Below are positions 45,656-55,071 of a DNA stretch of 56,224 nucleotides, one piece after another (the first letter of the stretch is position 1; each line of letters starts with the position of its first letter). The position numbers and the translations under genes are program-made. The notes beneath the pieces were generated by a model, which did not search any database, was not told the origin of the DNA, and saw only the letters and a program-made list of their open reading frames with translations. The stretch comes from Anaerolineae bacterium (GTDB lineage Bacteria > Chloroflexota > Anaerolineae > UBA4142 > SHND01), in contig JAJTXZ010000025.1 of NCBI GenBank assembly GCA_021463195.1, forward strand, positions 1 to 56,224. The letters run 5' to 3'.

Positions 45656-46366
45656 ATGAAGTCTATTCTCGCTTCCATTCGCGGACCCAAGATTGAAGTA
45701 ATCTTGGCTGACGGCAGTAAACATCCTTTGATTGATTATCTTCTTCCTAGCGCGATTTTTTCGATTGCCGCGCTCCTCTTGGTGGTCTCGACCTTTATGC
45801 CATACTGGAGCATGAAAATGACCGCGCCGCAATATCCGCGCGGGCTTCGTGTGGATATTTTTGTCAATCGTCTCGAAGGCGACATGAAAGAAATTGACGC
45901 GCTCAATCATTATCTCGGCATGGCGCCATTGGATTCGGGCGGCCAGCTCGAACGCTCCATCGCGGCGGCGGCGATTCTAGCGATTGGCTTGCTGCTCACC
46001 GCGAGCGTCTTTGTCCATTCCAAATGGGCGACATTGGTGGTCTTGCCCGCGTTGATGTTTCCGTTTATTTTTGTCGCGGACTTGTTTTATATTTTGTACC
46101 AATTCGGCCACAGCATTGACCCCAAATCCGCGCTCGGCGGCGCGATTCAACCGTTTACGCCTGCCCTCGTCGGCGCGAGCAAGATTGGTCAATTTGGCAC
46201 CTTTGCCAGTTTTGAAATGGGTTTTTATATTTCATTGCTTGCCATCGTCGTCATCGTGATTGGCCTCTATTTCCACCGCCGCGCGTATAAACCCGCCGCC
46301 GAAGCGCGCCAGAAAATATTGGAACAAAAAGCTGGCAAAACGAAATCGGGAGCGGTGAAAATATAG
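45656..46366 (+). CDS. NosB-like membrane protein
   Basis: The 236-aa protein has about five hydrophobic segments. Its periplasmic loop reads MTAPQYPRGLRVDIFVNRLE then EIDALNHYLGM, very like the APQYPxGL...LNHYIGM motif of NosB-type proteins that follow nosZ in clade II clusters. Its function is unsettled, but it is tied to nitrous oxide respiration. Position right after nosZ supports the assignment. A palindromic repeat separates the two. Confidence 0.82.
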   Translation: MKSILASIRGPKIEVILADGSKHPLIDYLLPSAIFSIAALLLVVSTFMPYWSMKMTAPQYPRGLRVDIFVNRLEGDMKEIDALNHYLGMAPLDSGGQLERSIAAAAILAIGLLLTASVFVHSKWATLVVLPALMFPFIFVADLFYILYQFGHSIDPKSALGGAIQPFTPALVGASKIGQFGTFASFEMGFYISLLAIVVIVIGLYFHRRAYKPAAEARQKILEQKAGKTKSGAVKI

Positions 46367-46449
46367 CGCGCGGTTGGCAGCGTCAAGCTAACGCCTCGCG
46401 TCCCAGCCGGCCAATCAACCAACTTGCGCGAGCGTCAGAATATCCAGCA

Positions 46450-48774
46450 ATGTGGCGAAAACTTGGCAGTATTCTACTGACCAGCGGAATTTTGTTCGCG
46501 ATGGCATGGTGGCTCGCGCCCAATGCGCGCGCCGCCGCGCGTCTGATCGTTTCGCCGCAAGGGCCGTACACCTCGATTCAAGACGCGCTGCGCGATGCGC
46601 GCGATGGCGACGCCATTGAAGTGCGCGGCGGCGCCTATCACGGCAATCTGGTCGTCGCAAAATCGGTCGCGCTCGAAGGCGTCGCGAACCCCATTTTGGA
46701 TGGCGACAATCGCGGCACCGTCGTCACGCTCAACGCGCCCGATAGTAGCGTGCGCGGTTTTGTGATTCAAAATAGCGGCGTCGAACCCGATCAAAATCAC
46801 GCGGGCATCACTGTCAACGCGCCGCGCGCGCAGGTGGAAAATAATACGCTGCGTCAGGTTTTGTTTGGCATCTTTATCGCGCAAGCCCCAGATTCGATCG
46901 CGCGCGCGAACGATATCACTAGCCGCGCCGAATATGAAAGCGGACGCAAAGGCGACGCTATTCGATTGTGGTACAGTCCCCGCGCGATTGTGGAAAATAA
47001 TCATGTCCACAACGCGCGCGATTTGGTGATTTGGTATTCCGAAGGCGTACGCGTGACTAACAACCTCATCGAGACCGGACGCTATGGGGTGCATTTGATG
47101 TACTGCAACGAGGCATTGATTGAAAACAATCGTCTCTTCAATAATTCCGTCGGCATGTACGCGATGTATTCCAAAAACGTCGTCATGCGCCAAAATGATG
47201 TACGCGGACAGCGCGGTCCCAGCGGCTACGCGCTTGGGTTCAAAGATGTGGACAACGCGACGGTGGAGCGCAACCTGCTTGTGGATAATCGCGGCGGCGT
47301 TTTTCTCGACGGCACGCCGTTCACGCCAAACGGTTACGCGCGTTTCACCAACAACGTATTCGCGTTCAACGATATTGCCGTGACCGTGATGCCCGCGGTC
47401 AAGGGCGTGGAATTTTCGGACAACGTGTTTTGGGAAAACACCGAACAAATGGCGGTGCATGGCGGCGGCGGCAAACCCGAAGCGAATGTGTGGCGCGAAA
47501 ATTATTGGAGCGATTACGCGGGCCTTGACGCCAACCATGACGGACTGGGCGATACGCCGTATCGCGCGGAAAAAATTTTTGAAAACATGACCGACCGCGA
47601 ACCGATGCTGCGCGCGCTGATTTATTCGCCCGCCGCGCAAGCGTTGGAATTCGCGGCGACTTCGTTTCCGCTCGTCAAGCCCCAACCCAAATTTCAGGAT
47701 GCGACGCCGCGCCTCGCGCCTCCGCCGCTGCCCGCGGACGTTATCCTCGCGCGTGGCAAACCGATGGAAATGTTTTTGTTCGCCGCTCTGTTATGCGGTG
47801 TCGCGCTCGGCATTGGAGCGCTGATCTTGCGACGTGGAGAAACGCGTATGCGCGAAAAAGCAAGTCAAAACAAAACGCTGACGTCAACGCCCAGCCGCGA
47901 CGCTATTGTCGTCAGCGCGCGCGCGGTTGGCAAAGCGTATGGCAAGACGCGCGTGTTGGAAGCGGTCAATTTTGAATTACGCGCGGGCGAGGCGCTCGCG
48001 TTATGGGGCCCCAATGGCGCGGGCAAAACGACGTTGGTCAAAGCGCTGCTCGGCTTGATTCCGTTTGAAGGCGAACTCGTCGTCGCGGAGATTCCAGTGA
48101 AACGCGACGCGAAACACGCGCGCGGTCGCATCGGCTATGTGCCGCAAGAAGCGACCTTTTACGATTGGACGACGCGCGCGACAATGGAATTTTACGCGCG
48201 CCTCAAACGCGTGGCTTTGCCGCGCATTGACGTTTTGCTCGAACAGCTGGGTTTGCAAATGCACGCGCGCAAGAGTGTGTCCGCGCTTTCGGGGGGCTTG
48301 AAACAACGGCTCGCGCTCGCGCTCGCGCTGCTCGCCGATCCGCCAATTCTGTTATTGGACGAACCAACCGCGAATCTCGACACGCGCGCGCGCGCGGAAT
48401 ATCTAAAATTGATTGCGGCGCAAAAACGCGCGGGCAAGACAATTTTGTTCGCATCGCATCGTTTGGAAGAAGTGGAAGCGCTGGCGGACCATGTGTTGTG
48501 GCTCGGCAGCGAATCGAACGCGCGGCTCTTGACGCTGGAAGCGTGGCGCGCGGAAAATGCGCCGATGGTGGAATTGACCGTCTGGTTCGGCAATGGACAG
48601 CGCGAACGCGCGCACGCGTTTCTCACCGCCAACGGCTGGGCGGCGCAGCTGAACGGACGCGGCACCGTCGTCCTGCGCGTGAACGCGCAAGAAAAATTGC
48701 GCGCGCTGCAAGCGCTCCAAACGCAAGGATTCAACATCGAAGATTTTGAGATTGAACGCGCGCTGGACGCGTGA
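46450..48774 (+). CDS. NosD-NosF fusion: copper-maturation beta-helix joined to ABC ATPase
   Basis: One 774-aa frame carries two proteins that are usually separate. Residues 1-32 form a Sec signal peptide. Residues ~33-400 are a NosD-type parallel beta-helix with CASH-like repeats (VENNTLRQVLFGIFI, YGVHLMYCNEALIENNRLF). A transmembrane helix lies at ~438-461 (FLFAALLCGVALGIGALI). Then follows a NosF-type ABC ATPase: Walker A LWGPNGAGKTTLVKAL (~519), signature LSGGLKQRLALA (~612) and Walker B ILLLDEPTANLD (~634). The topology is sensible: beta-helix outside, helix across, ATPase inside. With NosY it would form the copper-sulfur delivery complex for NosZ. Confidence 0.93.
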   Translation: MWRKLGSILLTSGILFAMAWWLAPNARAAARLIVSPQGPYTSIQDALRDARDGDAIEVRGGAYHGNLVVAKSVALEGVANPILDGDNRGTVVTLNAPDSSVRGFVIQNSGVEPDQNHAGITVNAPRAQVENNTLRQVLFGIFIAQAPDSIARANDITSRAEYESGRKGDAIRLWYSPRAIVENNHVHNARDLVIWYSEGVRVTNNLIETGRYGVHLMYCNEALIENNRLFNNSVGMYAMYSKNVVMRQNDVRGQRGPSGYALGFKDVDNATVERNLLVDNRGGVFLDGTPFTPNGYARFTNNVFAFNDIAVTVMPAVKGVEFSDNVFWENTEQMAVHGGGGKPEANVWRENYWSDYAGLDANHDGLGDTPYRAEKIFENMTDREPMLRALIYSPAAQALEFAATSFPLVKPQPKFQDATPRLAPPPLPADVILARGKPMEMFLFAALLCGVALGIGALILRRGETRMREKASQNKTLTSTPSRDAIVVSARAVGKAYGKTRVLEAVNFELRAGEALALWGPNGAGKTTLVKALLGLIPFEGELVVAEIPVKRDAKHARGRIGYVPQEATFYDWTTRATMEFYARLKRVALPRIDVLLEQLGLQMHARKSVSALSGGLKQRLALALALLADPPILLLDEPTANLDTRARAEYLKLIAAQKRAGKTILFASHRLEEVEALADHVLWLGSESNARLLTLEAWRAENAPMVELTVWFGNGQRERAHAFLTANGWAAQLNGRGTVVLRVNAQEKLRALQALQTQGFNIEDFEIERALDA

Positions 48775-48803
48775 TGCGCGCAAGCAATACGGAATAACGA
48801 ATT

Positions 48804-49634
48804 ATGGAGTTTTATCTTTTGTGGACCGTCGCCCAGCGTGAATTACGCGAAGCCCTGCGCAACAAGTGGTTGTGGTTTTACGCGGTGGGTTTTGGCGCGT
48901 TAGCTTTTGCGCTCGCGCAGGCGGGCATGGCATCGGCGGGATACGCGGGTTTGGGCGGCTTTGGGCGCACTGCCGCAAGTCTCGTTAATGCGCTGTTGCT
49001 CTTTGTGCCGCTCATTGGACTCACTGTCGGCGCAGGCGTAATCGCGGGCGAACGCGAACGCGGCACGCTCATGTATTTGCTCGCGCAGCCGGTGAATCGC
49101 GCCGAAGTTTTTTTCGGCAAAGCGTTGGGCGCGGCGCTAGCCGTGTTGGCGGCGCTCGCCTTGGGCTTTGGACTCGCGGGCATCGGTCTCGCGTCGGCGG
49201 GTGGCGGAGAACCTGCCGCGTATCTCGCGCTGGGCGGCTTTGCCACGCTGCTCGCGCTCGCGTCGCTCGGACTCGGTTTCATCATCAGCGCGCTCACACG
49301 CAAAGCGGCAACCGCTTCCGGCGCGGCGCTGATTCTTTGGCTCGCGCTTGTCTTTCTAGGCGACCTCAGTTTGATTGGCGCGACCATGACGTTTCGGCCC
49401 GCGCCGTCGGCGATGTTGACGTTATTGTTGTTCAATCCGCTCCAAGTGTTCAAACTGGGCGCGATTTATAGTTTGCGCGCGACGCTTGACACGCTCGGCG
49501 CGGCGGGGCAATACGCGATGCTGCAATTCGGCGCGCTGCTGCCGTGGTTTTTGGGCGCGCTGTTGAGCGCATGGATTGTTGTTTCTTTTGGAATTGCCTT
49601 TGCGCTATTTAATCAAAAACGCAATGTTGGATAA
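48804..49634 (+). CDS. nosY: NosY-type ABC permease
   Basis: The 276-aa permease has six hydrophobic segments. Family motifs include AQRELREALRNKWLWFYAVG at the start and the loop GVIAGERERGTLMYLLAQPV after the second helix. It would pair with the ATPase half of the preceding fusion and pass energy, or a sulfur species, toward NosD. It begins 29 bp after the fusion gene on the same strand. Confidence 0.92.
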   Translation: MEFYLLWTVAQRELREALRNKWLWFYAVGFGALAFALAQAGMASAGYAGLGGFGRTAASLVNALLLFVPLIGLTVGAGVIAGERERGTLMYLLAQPVNRAEVFFGKALGAALAVLAALALGFGLAGIGLASAGGGEPAAYLALGGFATLLALASLGLGFIISALTRKAATASGAALILWLALVFLGDLSLIGATMTFRPAPSAMLTLLLFNPLQVFKLGAIYSLRATLDTLGAAGQYAMLQFGALLPWFLGALLSAWIVVSFGIAFALFNQKRNVG

Positions 49635-49758
49635 GCGCGCGGCGGGGCGCGCGGCGTTTTTGAAAAAACGTACTGTTGGATCAGCTTGTCCGTGAGACGC
49701 GCCGCGCCTTTGTGAAAAAAGGGCTGGAGCGAAAAAAAATTCGAGTAAGAGGAGCAAT

Positions 49759-49947
49759 ATGGAAAAACAAACAATACAGTGCATCAATTGTGAACGCACG
49801 GCGGACCAAGTGCCGTTAGTGCCAATCTTGACGCGTGATGCCCAAGTCTATATCTGTCCGCAATGTCTGCCGATATTGATTCACAAACCGCAGCAGCTCG
49901 CGGATAAATTGCATGGCGCAGACGCGCTGTTGCCGCACAAACATTAG
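49759..49947 (+). CDS. Small two-CxxC zinc-ribbon protein
   Basis: The 62-aa protein has CINCERTADQVPLVPILTRD then YICPQC, two CxxC knuckles about 30 residues apart, forming a likely zinc ribbon. It lacks a signal peptide and may be a cytoplasmic metal or regulatory protein of the nos cluster. GAGGAGCAAT lies before the ATG. Its TAG stop is part of the terminal repeat of a palindromic element (49944-50057), which may have replaced the native end. Confidence 0.72.
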   Translation: MEKQTIQCINCERTADQVPLVPILTRDAQVYICPQCLPILIHKPQQLADKLHGADALLPHKH

Positions 49948-50057
49948 AGCGAATTCCAAAATCAATTTACGGCCAAAGCGTCGCGCGACGTTTTGACAGT
50001 GTGGGCTGTCGCGCGCGCGCGGCGATGACCGTAAACCAAATTGGAGCGCGCTCTAAA
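49944..50057. repeat. Palindromic MITE-like repeat, copy 4
   Basis: Termini TTAGAGCGAATTCCAAAAT and, reversed, TTTAGAGCGCGCTCCAATTT mirror each other. Both then continue with TTTACGG. The ends match the TTTAGAG termini of copy 2, while the middle differs. It occupies most of the gap between the zinc-ribbon gene and nosL. Confidence 0.72.
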
Positions 50058-50081
50058 CGCAAGAAAGCCAAGAGGCGCAAG

Positions 50082-50558
50082 ATGAAGTTTTCGCAAAGAT
50101 TGCTGCTTGGATGTTTTTTCGCCGTATTCGCATTTCTCGCGGCGTGCGGTGGCGGCGGCAATGGAATTCAAGCGCCTGAAATTTATTACGGGCAGGACAT
50201 TTGCGAAGAATGCGGGATGCTCATTAGCGACGCCAATTTCGCCGCCGCGACGCTTGACCTTAAAGGCAACGCGCACAAGTTTGACGATATTGGCGGCATG
50301 TTGATTTTTCACATGGACCATCCCGAATTGCAAGTGCGCGCGTATTTTGTTCACGATTATCACACCGGCGCGTGGTTGCGCGGCGAGGACGCCTATTATG
50401 TGCGCGCCGCGCTGTCCGATGCGCCAATGGGCGATGGTATTGTCGCATTCACTGACCGCGCGACGGCGGATACGTTCGCCGAACGGACGCGCGGCCAAGT
50501 GTTCAAATTTGACGAATTACGCGTAAACGTGCATCTTACATTGCACGCACAGCCATAA
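50082..50558 (+). CDS. nosL: NosL copper-chaperone lipoprotein
   Basis: The 158-aa protein has a lipoprotein signal (LLLGCFFAVFAFLAAC) and the NosL copper-binding stretch YGQDICEECGMLISD. HKFDDIGGMLIFHMDHPE and a closing FDELRVNV support the family. NosL binds Cu(I) and delivers it to the NosDFY complex for CuZ assembly. ATG 50082 is chosen because the signal peptide follows at once; the longer frame upstream overlaps the palindromic repeat. Confidence 0.92.
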   Translation: MKFSQRLLLGCFFAVFAFLAACGGGGNGIQAPEIYYGQDICEECGMLISDANFAAATLDLKGNAHKFDDIGGMLIFHMDHPELQVRAYFVHDYHTGAWLRGEDAYYVRAALSDAPMGDGIVAFTDRATADTFAERTRGQVFKFDELRVNVHLTLHAQP

Positions 50559-50677
50559 ATTTCAATTTATTTCACGGGAGTTGCCTATACATCGTTGGTT
50601 CACCTACAACCAATGATTCATGGCAGTTGGCGCGACAAATTTCAAATTCGTCGCGCATTTCCAGAGGAGGAGAATGT

Positions 50678-51085
50678 ATGAATCGGTTGCGTATGTTGTT
50701 AGGTATGCTATTGCTGTCGTTGCTGGCGTTAGGTGTGGCATGCGGCCCTGGAGTCAAAGGCGCTGTGCCTACGACAGGGCCGGTAGGCGAGCCAACCTCG
50801 CGCGGCGATGTCGCCAAAGGTAAAACTGTTTACGCTGGAACGTGCGCGGCTTGTCACGGTCCTGACGCGCAAGGGGTGCCCAATCTTGGCAAAGACCTGG
50901 TCACCAGCGAATTCGCCAAAGGCCTTTCGGATGACGATCTAGTCAAGTTCATCACCAAAGGTCGCCCCGCTAGCGACCCCGCGAATACAACCGGCATTGA
51001 TATGCCCCCGCGCGGCGGCAACCCGGCGCTCAAGGAAAAAGACTTGTACGATGTAGTGGCGTATCTGCGAACGCTGGAAAAATAG
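50678..51085 (+). CDS. Class I c-type cytochrome (lipoprotein)
   Basis: The 135-aa protein has a lipoprotein signal (MLLLSLLALGVAC), then haem-binding CAACH in GTCAACHGPDAQGVPNLG, and a likely axial Met in IDMPPRGGNPALKEKDLYDV. One haem is expected. AGAGGAGGAGA precedes the ATG. As the last gene of the nos cluster it probably passes electrons to NosZ. A terminator follows within 25 bp. Confidence 0.92.
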   Translation: MNRLRMLLGMLLLSLLALGVACGPGVKGAVPTTGPVGEPTSRGDVAKGKTVYAGTCAACHGPDAQGVPNLGKDLVTSEFAKGLSDDDLVKFITKGRPASDPANTTGIDMPPRGGNPALKEKDLYDVVAYLRTLEK

Positions 51086-51108
51086 ATTGACATTAGTTTG
51101 CGAAAAAG

Positions 51109-51144
51109 AAATCCGATACGCGCGACGCGATCGGATTTTTTTTT
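51109..51144 (+). terminator. Rho-independent terminator of the nos cluster
   Basis: AAATCCGAT(A)CGCG pairs with CGCGATCGGATTT (loop CGA) and runs into nine Ts. Confidence 0.9.
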
Positions 51145-51225
51145 CGCCGGCGCGGCGCGTCTGTCCTCTGCAAAACGGCGCGTAAACGCAGATTAAATTT
51201 CAAATTTGTCCTACAAACAAGTAAC

Positions 51226-53580
51226 GTGAGTTATAATCCGTTTCGCATGGAACCTGTTAATCCTTATATCGCCGGCAATCCGATTACGGGCGCGGAAATG
51301 TTTTTTGGGCGCCAAGATGTGTTTGCGTTTATTCAGCAGGCGCTCATTGGCAAACATCGCGACAATGTGATTGTGCTGTACGGGCAGCGGCGCACCGGTA
51401 AAACGTCCGCGCTCTATCAGATGCCGCGCCGCCTTGGGCTGCGTTACGTCTCAATCTTTATTGATTTGCATGGTTTGGCGCTGGATGGCTTGGAAAGCTT
51501 TTTGTGGGAATTGGCAAACTCGATTGCGCGCGGCTTGCGTCGCGAATATCGTATCGAATTGTCGCCGCTCGCGCGCGATACCTTTCGCGCGAACCCGCGT
51601 CACGCGTTTGAAAATGAATTTTTGCCGCGCGTCTGGGCGGCGCTCGGCGACCGTCATTTGTTGTTGATGCTGGATGAAGCGATTCGTTTGCAAGAACAAG
51701 TGCAAGCGCGCAAATTAGAGCCAGAGACCTTTACCTATTTGCGTTATCTGATGCAGCATTTCGAACGCTTGAATTTTTTGTTCGCGCTCGGCGAAGGACT
51801 CGAGAGCATGACCAAAGAATACGCGTCGCTGTTCAGCGTCGGCCTGTACAAAAAAATCTCGTTTCTCGAACGCGACGCGGCGGTCGCGTTGATTACGCAG
51901 CCCGCGCACGAATTTTATCGCGTCCAAGACGCGGCGATTGAACGCATTCTGGAAATTACGTCGGGGCATCCGTATTACACTCAGCTATTGTGCCACAGCA
52001 TTTTCAATCGGTGGCAGCATACGCGTTCCGCCGAAATTGACGCGACCGATGTGGACGCGGTGGTCGAAGAGACGGTCGAACGCGGCCTCGCCGTTTTGAA
52101 ACATGTGTGGGAAGAATCCACGTCCGCTGAAAAAGCGACGCTCGCGGGCGCCGCGGCGGCGATGGGCGAAACGAACGGTAATCATTTCGTCACACCCGAA
52201 GCGATTGCGGACGCGCTCAAACAGCGTCAAATTTTGATCCCGTCGGAAGAACGCACGCAAGCGTACAAATCGCTGCTCGCGCGCGATGTTCTGGTCGGCG
52301 GCGAACAATACGCGTTCGCGGTGGATTTGCAGCGCATCTGGATTTTTAAATACGAACGTCCCGAATGGGTGCGCGATGAAATTAAAGCCGCGCTGCGGAA
52401 ATGGGCGCCACCTCCGCCGGCTCCGTCGCCGCCGCATTTTCTATCGCCCGAAACGCCGACGCGGCGCGCGTCCGCGCCGCTGCGCGCGCGATGGTTGTGG
52501 GGTGGCGGCATCGCGCTGCTGCTCTGTGTCGCGCTCGCGTTCTGGTTCGCGCCGCGTTGGTTTGCCAACGCGCCCTTGTTCGTCGCGATGCAGCCGACGG
52601 CGACAGCAACTGCCACCGCGCCGCCTTTTATCACGCAGCGCCCACGTACGGCAACGCGCTTTTTGCCGACGCCGCTGCCGACCTTTGCGCCGACGCCAAA
52701 CAGTTCCGCCACGCGCGCCGCGCGCACGCCGCTGCCCAAACCGACGCCGCGTTTTGCCGCGGGCGTGAAAATTGTTTTTACCAGCGGCGTGCCGGGCTGC
52801 TCCACCATCGGTTTATTGGATTTAGATACGCGCATCACGCGCGTATTCAAACCCGCGCCGAATAATGAAGAGCCCTCGTGGTCGCCCGACGGCGCGCAAT
52901 TTGTCGCCAGCTCGGGCGACTGTGGCAATAAAGAATATCGTCTGACCATTTTCGACGTCGCCACCGGCGAATCGCGGCGTCTCGACACCAACTGCGACAA
53001 GAGCATTGACCCTTATTGGGGCAAAGACAATCGCGTTTATTTCGCGTGCGGCGCGCGCAACGAAAACGGCGAATTGTTTTCGATGAATCCCGATGGCACG
53101 GATTTGCACGCGTTGGGCGTGAACGCGCGACGGCCCACCCTTTCGCCCAACGCGAATTTGTTGGCGTACATGAAACAAGAAGATAATCTGTGGCGCATAT
53201 GGGTCGCCGAAATTGACGACACGGGGACGGTGACGAATCCGCGCCAACTGCCTTTTCCGCAAGTGTTGGGCGGCGTCTATGCGCGCCAGCCCCGCTGGAA
53301 TAGCGACGGCACGCGATTATATTTCAATATCACCGACCAGTCCTCGCTGCAAGCGATTGCGTTAGCCAGCGTCGAATTAGAGACGAATCAGACTAATGTT
53401 TCGTTTATCAGCGCGGATACCAACACGCCTTTTGTGCGGCCCGTGTGCGGCAAAAATAATGTGTGTGTCGCGGGCGGCGCGAACGGCGGCTTGTGGTTGC
53501 TGCAAGATGAAGAAGGCGCGCTAATTCCGCAGCGTCAACTAACGTTCGGCGAAGAATATGGCGCGGACGTGTTCCCATGA
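51226..53580 (+). CDS. AAA ATPase with TM helix and extracellular beta-propeller
   Basis: The 784-aa protein starts with an AAA_16-like ATPase: NPITGAEMFFGRQDVFAFIQ, Walker A LYGQRRTGKTSALYQM and Walker B HLLLMLDEAI. A helical region to ~400, a Pro-rich hinge and one TM helix (WLWGGGIALLLCVALAFWF, ~425) follow. Then a Thr/Pro linker leads to a TolB/WD40-like propeller (EEPSWSPDGAQFVASSGD, RRPTLSPNANLLAYMKQED). It may couple outside sensing to an internal NTPase switch. The GTG at 51226 is the longest start; ATG 51247 seven codons in is an alternative. Its stop overlaps the next gene by ATGA. Confidence 0.85.
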   Translation: MSYNPFRMEPVNPYIAGNPITGAEMFFGRQDVFAFIQQALIGKHRDNVIVLYGQRRTGKTSALYQMPRRLGLRYVSIFIDLHGLALDGLESFLWELANSIARGLRREYRIELSPLARDTFRANPRHAFENEFLPRVWAALGDRHLLLMLDEAIRLQEQVQARKLEPETFTYLRYLMQHFERLNFLFALGEGLESMTKEYASLFSVGLYKKISFLERDAAVALITQPAHEFYRVQDAAIERILEITSGHPYYTQLLCHSIFNRWQHTRSAEIDATDVDAVVEETVERGLAVLKHVWEESTSAEKATLAGAAAAMGETNGNHFVTPEAIADALKQRQILIPSEERTQAYKSLLARDVLVGGEQYAFAVDLQRIWIFKYERPEWVRDEIKAALRKWAPPPPAPSPPHFLSPETPTRRASAPLRARWLWGGGIALLLCVALAFWFAPRWFANAPLFVAMQPTATATATAPPFITQRPRTATRFLPTPLPTFAPTPNSSATRAARTPLPKPTPRFAAGVKIVFTSGVPGCSTIGLLDLDTRITRVFKPAPNNEEPSWSPDGAQFVASSGDCGNKEYRLTIFDVATGESRRLDTNCDKSIDPYWGKDNRVYFACGARNENGELFSMNPDGTDLHALGVNARRPTLSPNANLLAYMKQEDNLWRIWVAEIDDTGTVTNPRQLPFPQVLGGVYARQPRWNSDGTRLYFNITDQSSLQAIALASVELETNQTNVSFISADTNTPFVRPVCGKNNVCVAGGANGGLWLLQDEEGALIPQRQLTFGEEYGADVFP

Positions 53581-54986
53581 AACATTCCAATCCTTTTACC
53601 TTTGGCAATCCCATCACCGACGCGGCGCGGTTTGTGGGCCGCGCGCGTCAGGTCGAGCAGGTGTTCAGCCGTTTGCGTAATGTGGAATTTGAATCGTCGT
53701 CGCTCGTCGGCGAGCGTCGCGTTGGCAAAACGTCGCTGCTCTATCATCTCGCCGACGCGGCGGTGCAGCGCGCGCACGGTTTGGATCCGACGCGCTATCA
53801 TTTCTTGTACGTGGATTTGGCGCTGGTGGATGCGGCGACAACGCCGGCGCGCTTGTGGCAGCATCTATTGAGCCGCTTGAAAATTTCGTTGCCCCCGGCG
53901 CTTGCGGCGACGTTCGACGATACCGCGCCGCCGGACAATTTCGCGCTCGCCGATTTGTTTGACCGTCTCGACGCGCAAGGGCAATACGTGGTGCTGCTGC
54001 TTGACGAATTTGAAAATGTCACGCGCAACGCGAATTTTGGGCCCGATTTTTTTTACGGCTTGCGTAGTCTGGCGATTCATCACAAGCTTGCGCTCATCAC
54101 ATCATCGCGGCGCGAATTGATCGAGCTCACGCATTCGGATGAAATTCGTTCGTCGCCGTTCTTTAATATCTTTGCCAATATCAACGTGCGGCTGTTCACC
54201 GCCGAAGAAGCGCGCGCGCTTATCGCGAACGCGTTGGCGGGCGACGCGATCGCGTTTGCCGAGCCAGAGATGGACGCGCTTTTGGAATACGCGGGCGCGC
54301 ACCCCTATTTTCTGCAAACCGCGTGCCATTTTTTATACGAAGCGCGCGCGCAAACGCTGCCCGAAACGGCGCGCGAAAAATTTTGGCGCGGCGAATTTCG
54401 CAAACAGGCGGCGCCGCATCTCGCGGAATATTGGCGGCATTCGGACGACAAGGAAAAAATTGTGCTAGCCGCGCTCGCGCTGTTAGAATCAGCGCGCGTC
54501 GCGCCATCGAATGAGTGGGATCCGCACGCGCTGCGCGCGCTCGCGGCGCGTTCCGAACGCGTGATCGCGCATTTGGAAAAACGCGGTTTGACGCGGCGCG
54601 TCCAAGAACGCCAGACGCCGTTCAGCGCGTACTGGAGCGAGTGGATTGTGAGCGCGCTATCAGAGTCCAGCTTTGAATTGGAATCCGGCGAAATTATTCC
54701 CTTTACGCAAGCGCTGCAATCGGCGCTCGCGCAGCCGGACTTGAATGATGCGACGGCGGCGGACGCGGAATTGCCCGCAGGTCTTTCCGCGCGCGAGTTG
54801 GAGGTTCTGCAACTGGTCGCGTCAGGTATGAGCGACGCCCAAGTGGCGCGCCAATTAGTGCTTAGCCCGCGCACCGTCAGCACGCATTTACAATCCATTT
54901 ACAATAAACTCGGCGTCAATTCCCGCGTCGCCGCGACGCGTTTCGCGTTGGAACGCCGTCTCATCCGAAATTCTTCCAAAAAATAA
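53577..54986 (+). CDS. AAA ATPase with C-terminal LuxR-type HTH
   Basis: The 469-aa protein shares its N-terminal ATPase type with the preceding gene: NPITDAARFVGRARQVEQVF, Walker A LVGERRVGKTSLLYHL and Walker B YVVLLLDEFENV. A winged-helix middle is followed by a LuxR/GerE HTH (LSARELEVLQLVASGMSDAQ, then RTVSTHLQSIYNKLGV). It resembles a compact STAND-type transcription regulator. Its ATG overlaps the previous stop, so the two are coupled; the membrane partner may gate this regulator. Its DNA target could be the nearby sigma gene. Confidence 0.87.
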   Translation: MKHSNPFTFGNPITDAARFVGRARQVEQVFSRLRNVEFESSSLVGERRVGKTSLLYHLADAAVQRAHGLDPTRYHFLYVDLALVDAATTPARLWQHLLSRLKISLPPALAATFDDTAPPDNFALADLFDRLDAQGQYVVLLLDEFENVTRNANFGPDFFYGLRSLAIHHKLALITSSRRELIELTHSDEIRSSPFFNIFANINVRLFTAEEARALIANALAGDAIAFAEPEMDALLEYAGAHPYFLQTACHFLYEARAQTLPETAREKFWRGEFRKQAAPHLAEYWRHSDDKEKIVLAALALLESARVAPSNEWDPHALRALAARSERVIAHLEKRGLTRRVQERQTPFSAYWSEWIVSALSESSFELESGEIIPFTQALQSALAQPDLNDATAADAELPAGLSARELEVLQLVASGMSDAQVARQLVLSPRTVSTHLQSIYNKLGVNSRVAATRFALERRLIRNSSKK

Positions 54987-54995
54987 AATAAGCGC

Positions 54996-55029
54996 ATACG
55001 TAACGCGAATACGTACTGAATACGTACTT
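54996..55029. promoter_or_regulatory. Direct repeats upstream of the sigma factor gene
   Basis: AATACGTACTG and AATACGTACTT stand in tandem (55008-55029) with another ATACGTA at 54996-55002. Eleven-bp spacing suits a DNA-binding dimer, possibly the LuxR-type protein just upstream (inference). Confidence 0.55.
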
Positions 55030-55071
55030 TGTCCGATGTTTACATTGTCTCTTGGCGCTAGAATAGGGACG

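Noticed and set aside
46474-47685. 403-aa open frame antisense to the NosD part
   Set aside because: GC-rich shadow frame. The sense strand has a signal peptide and beta-helix repeats.
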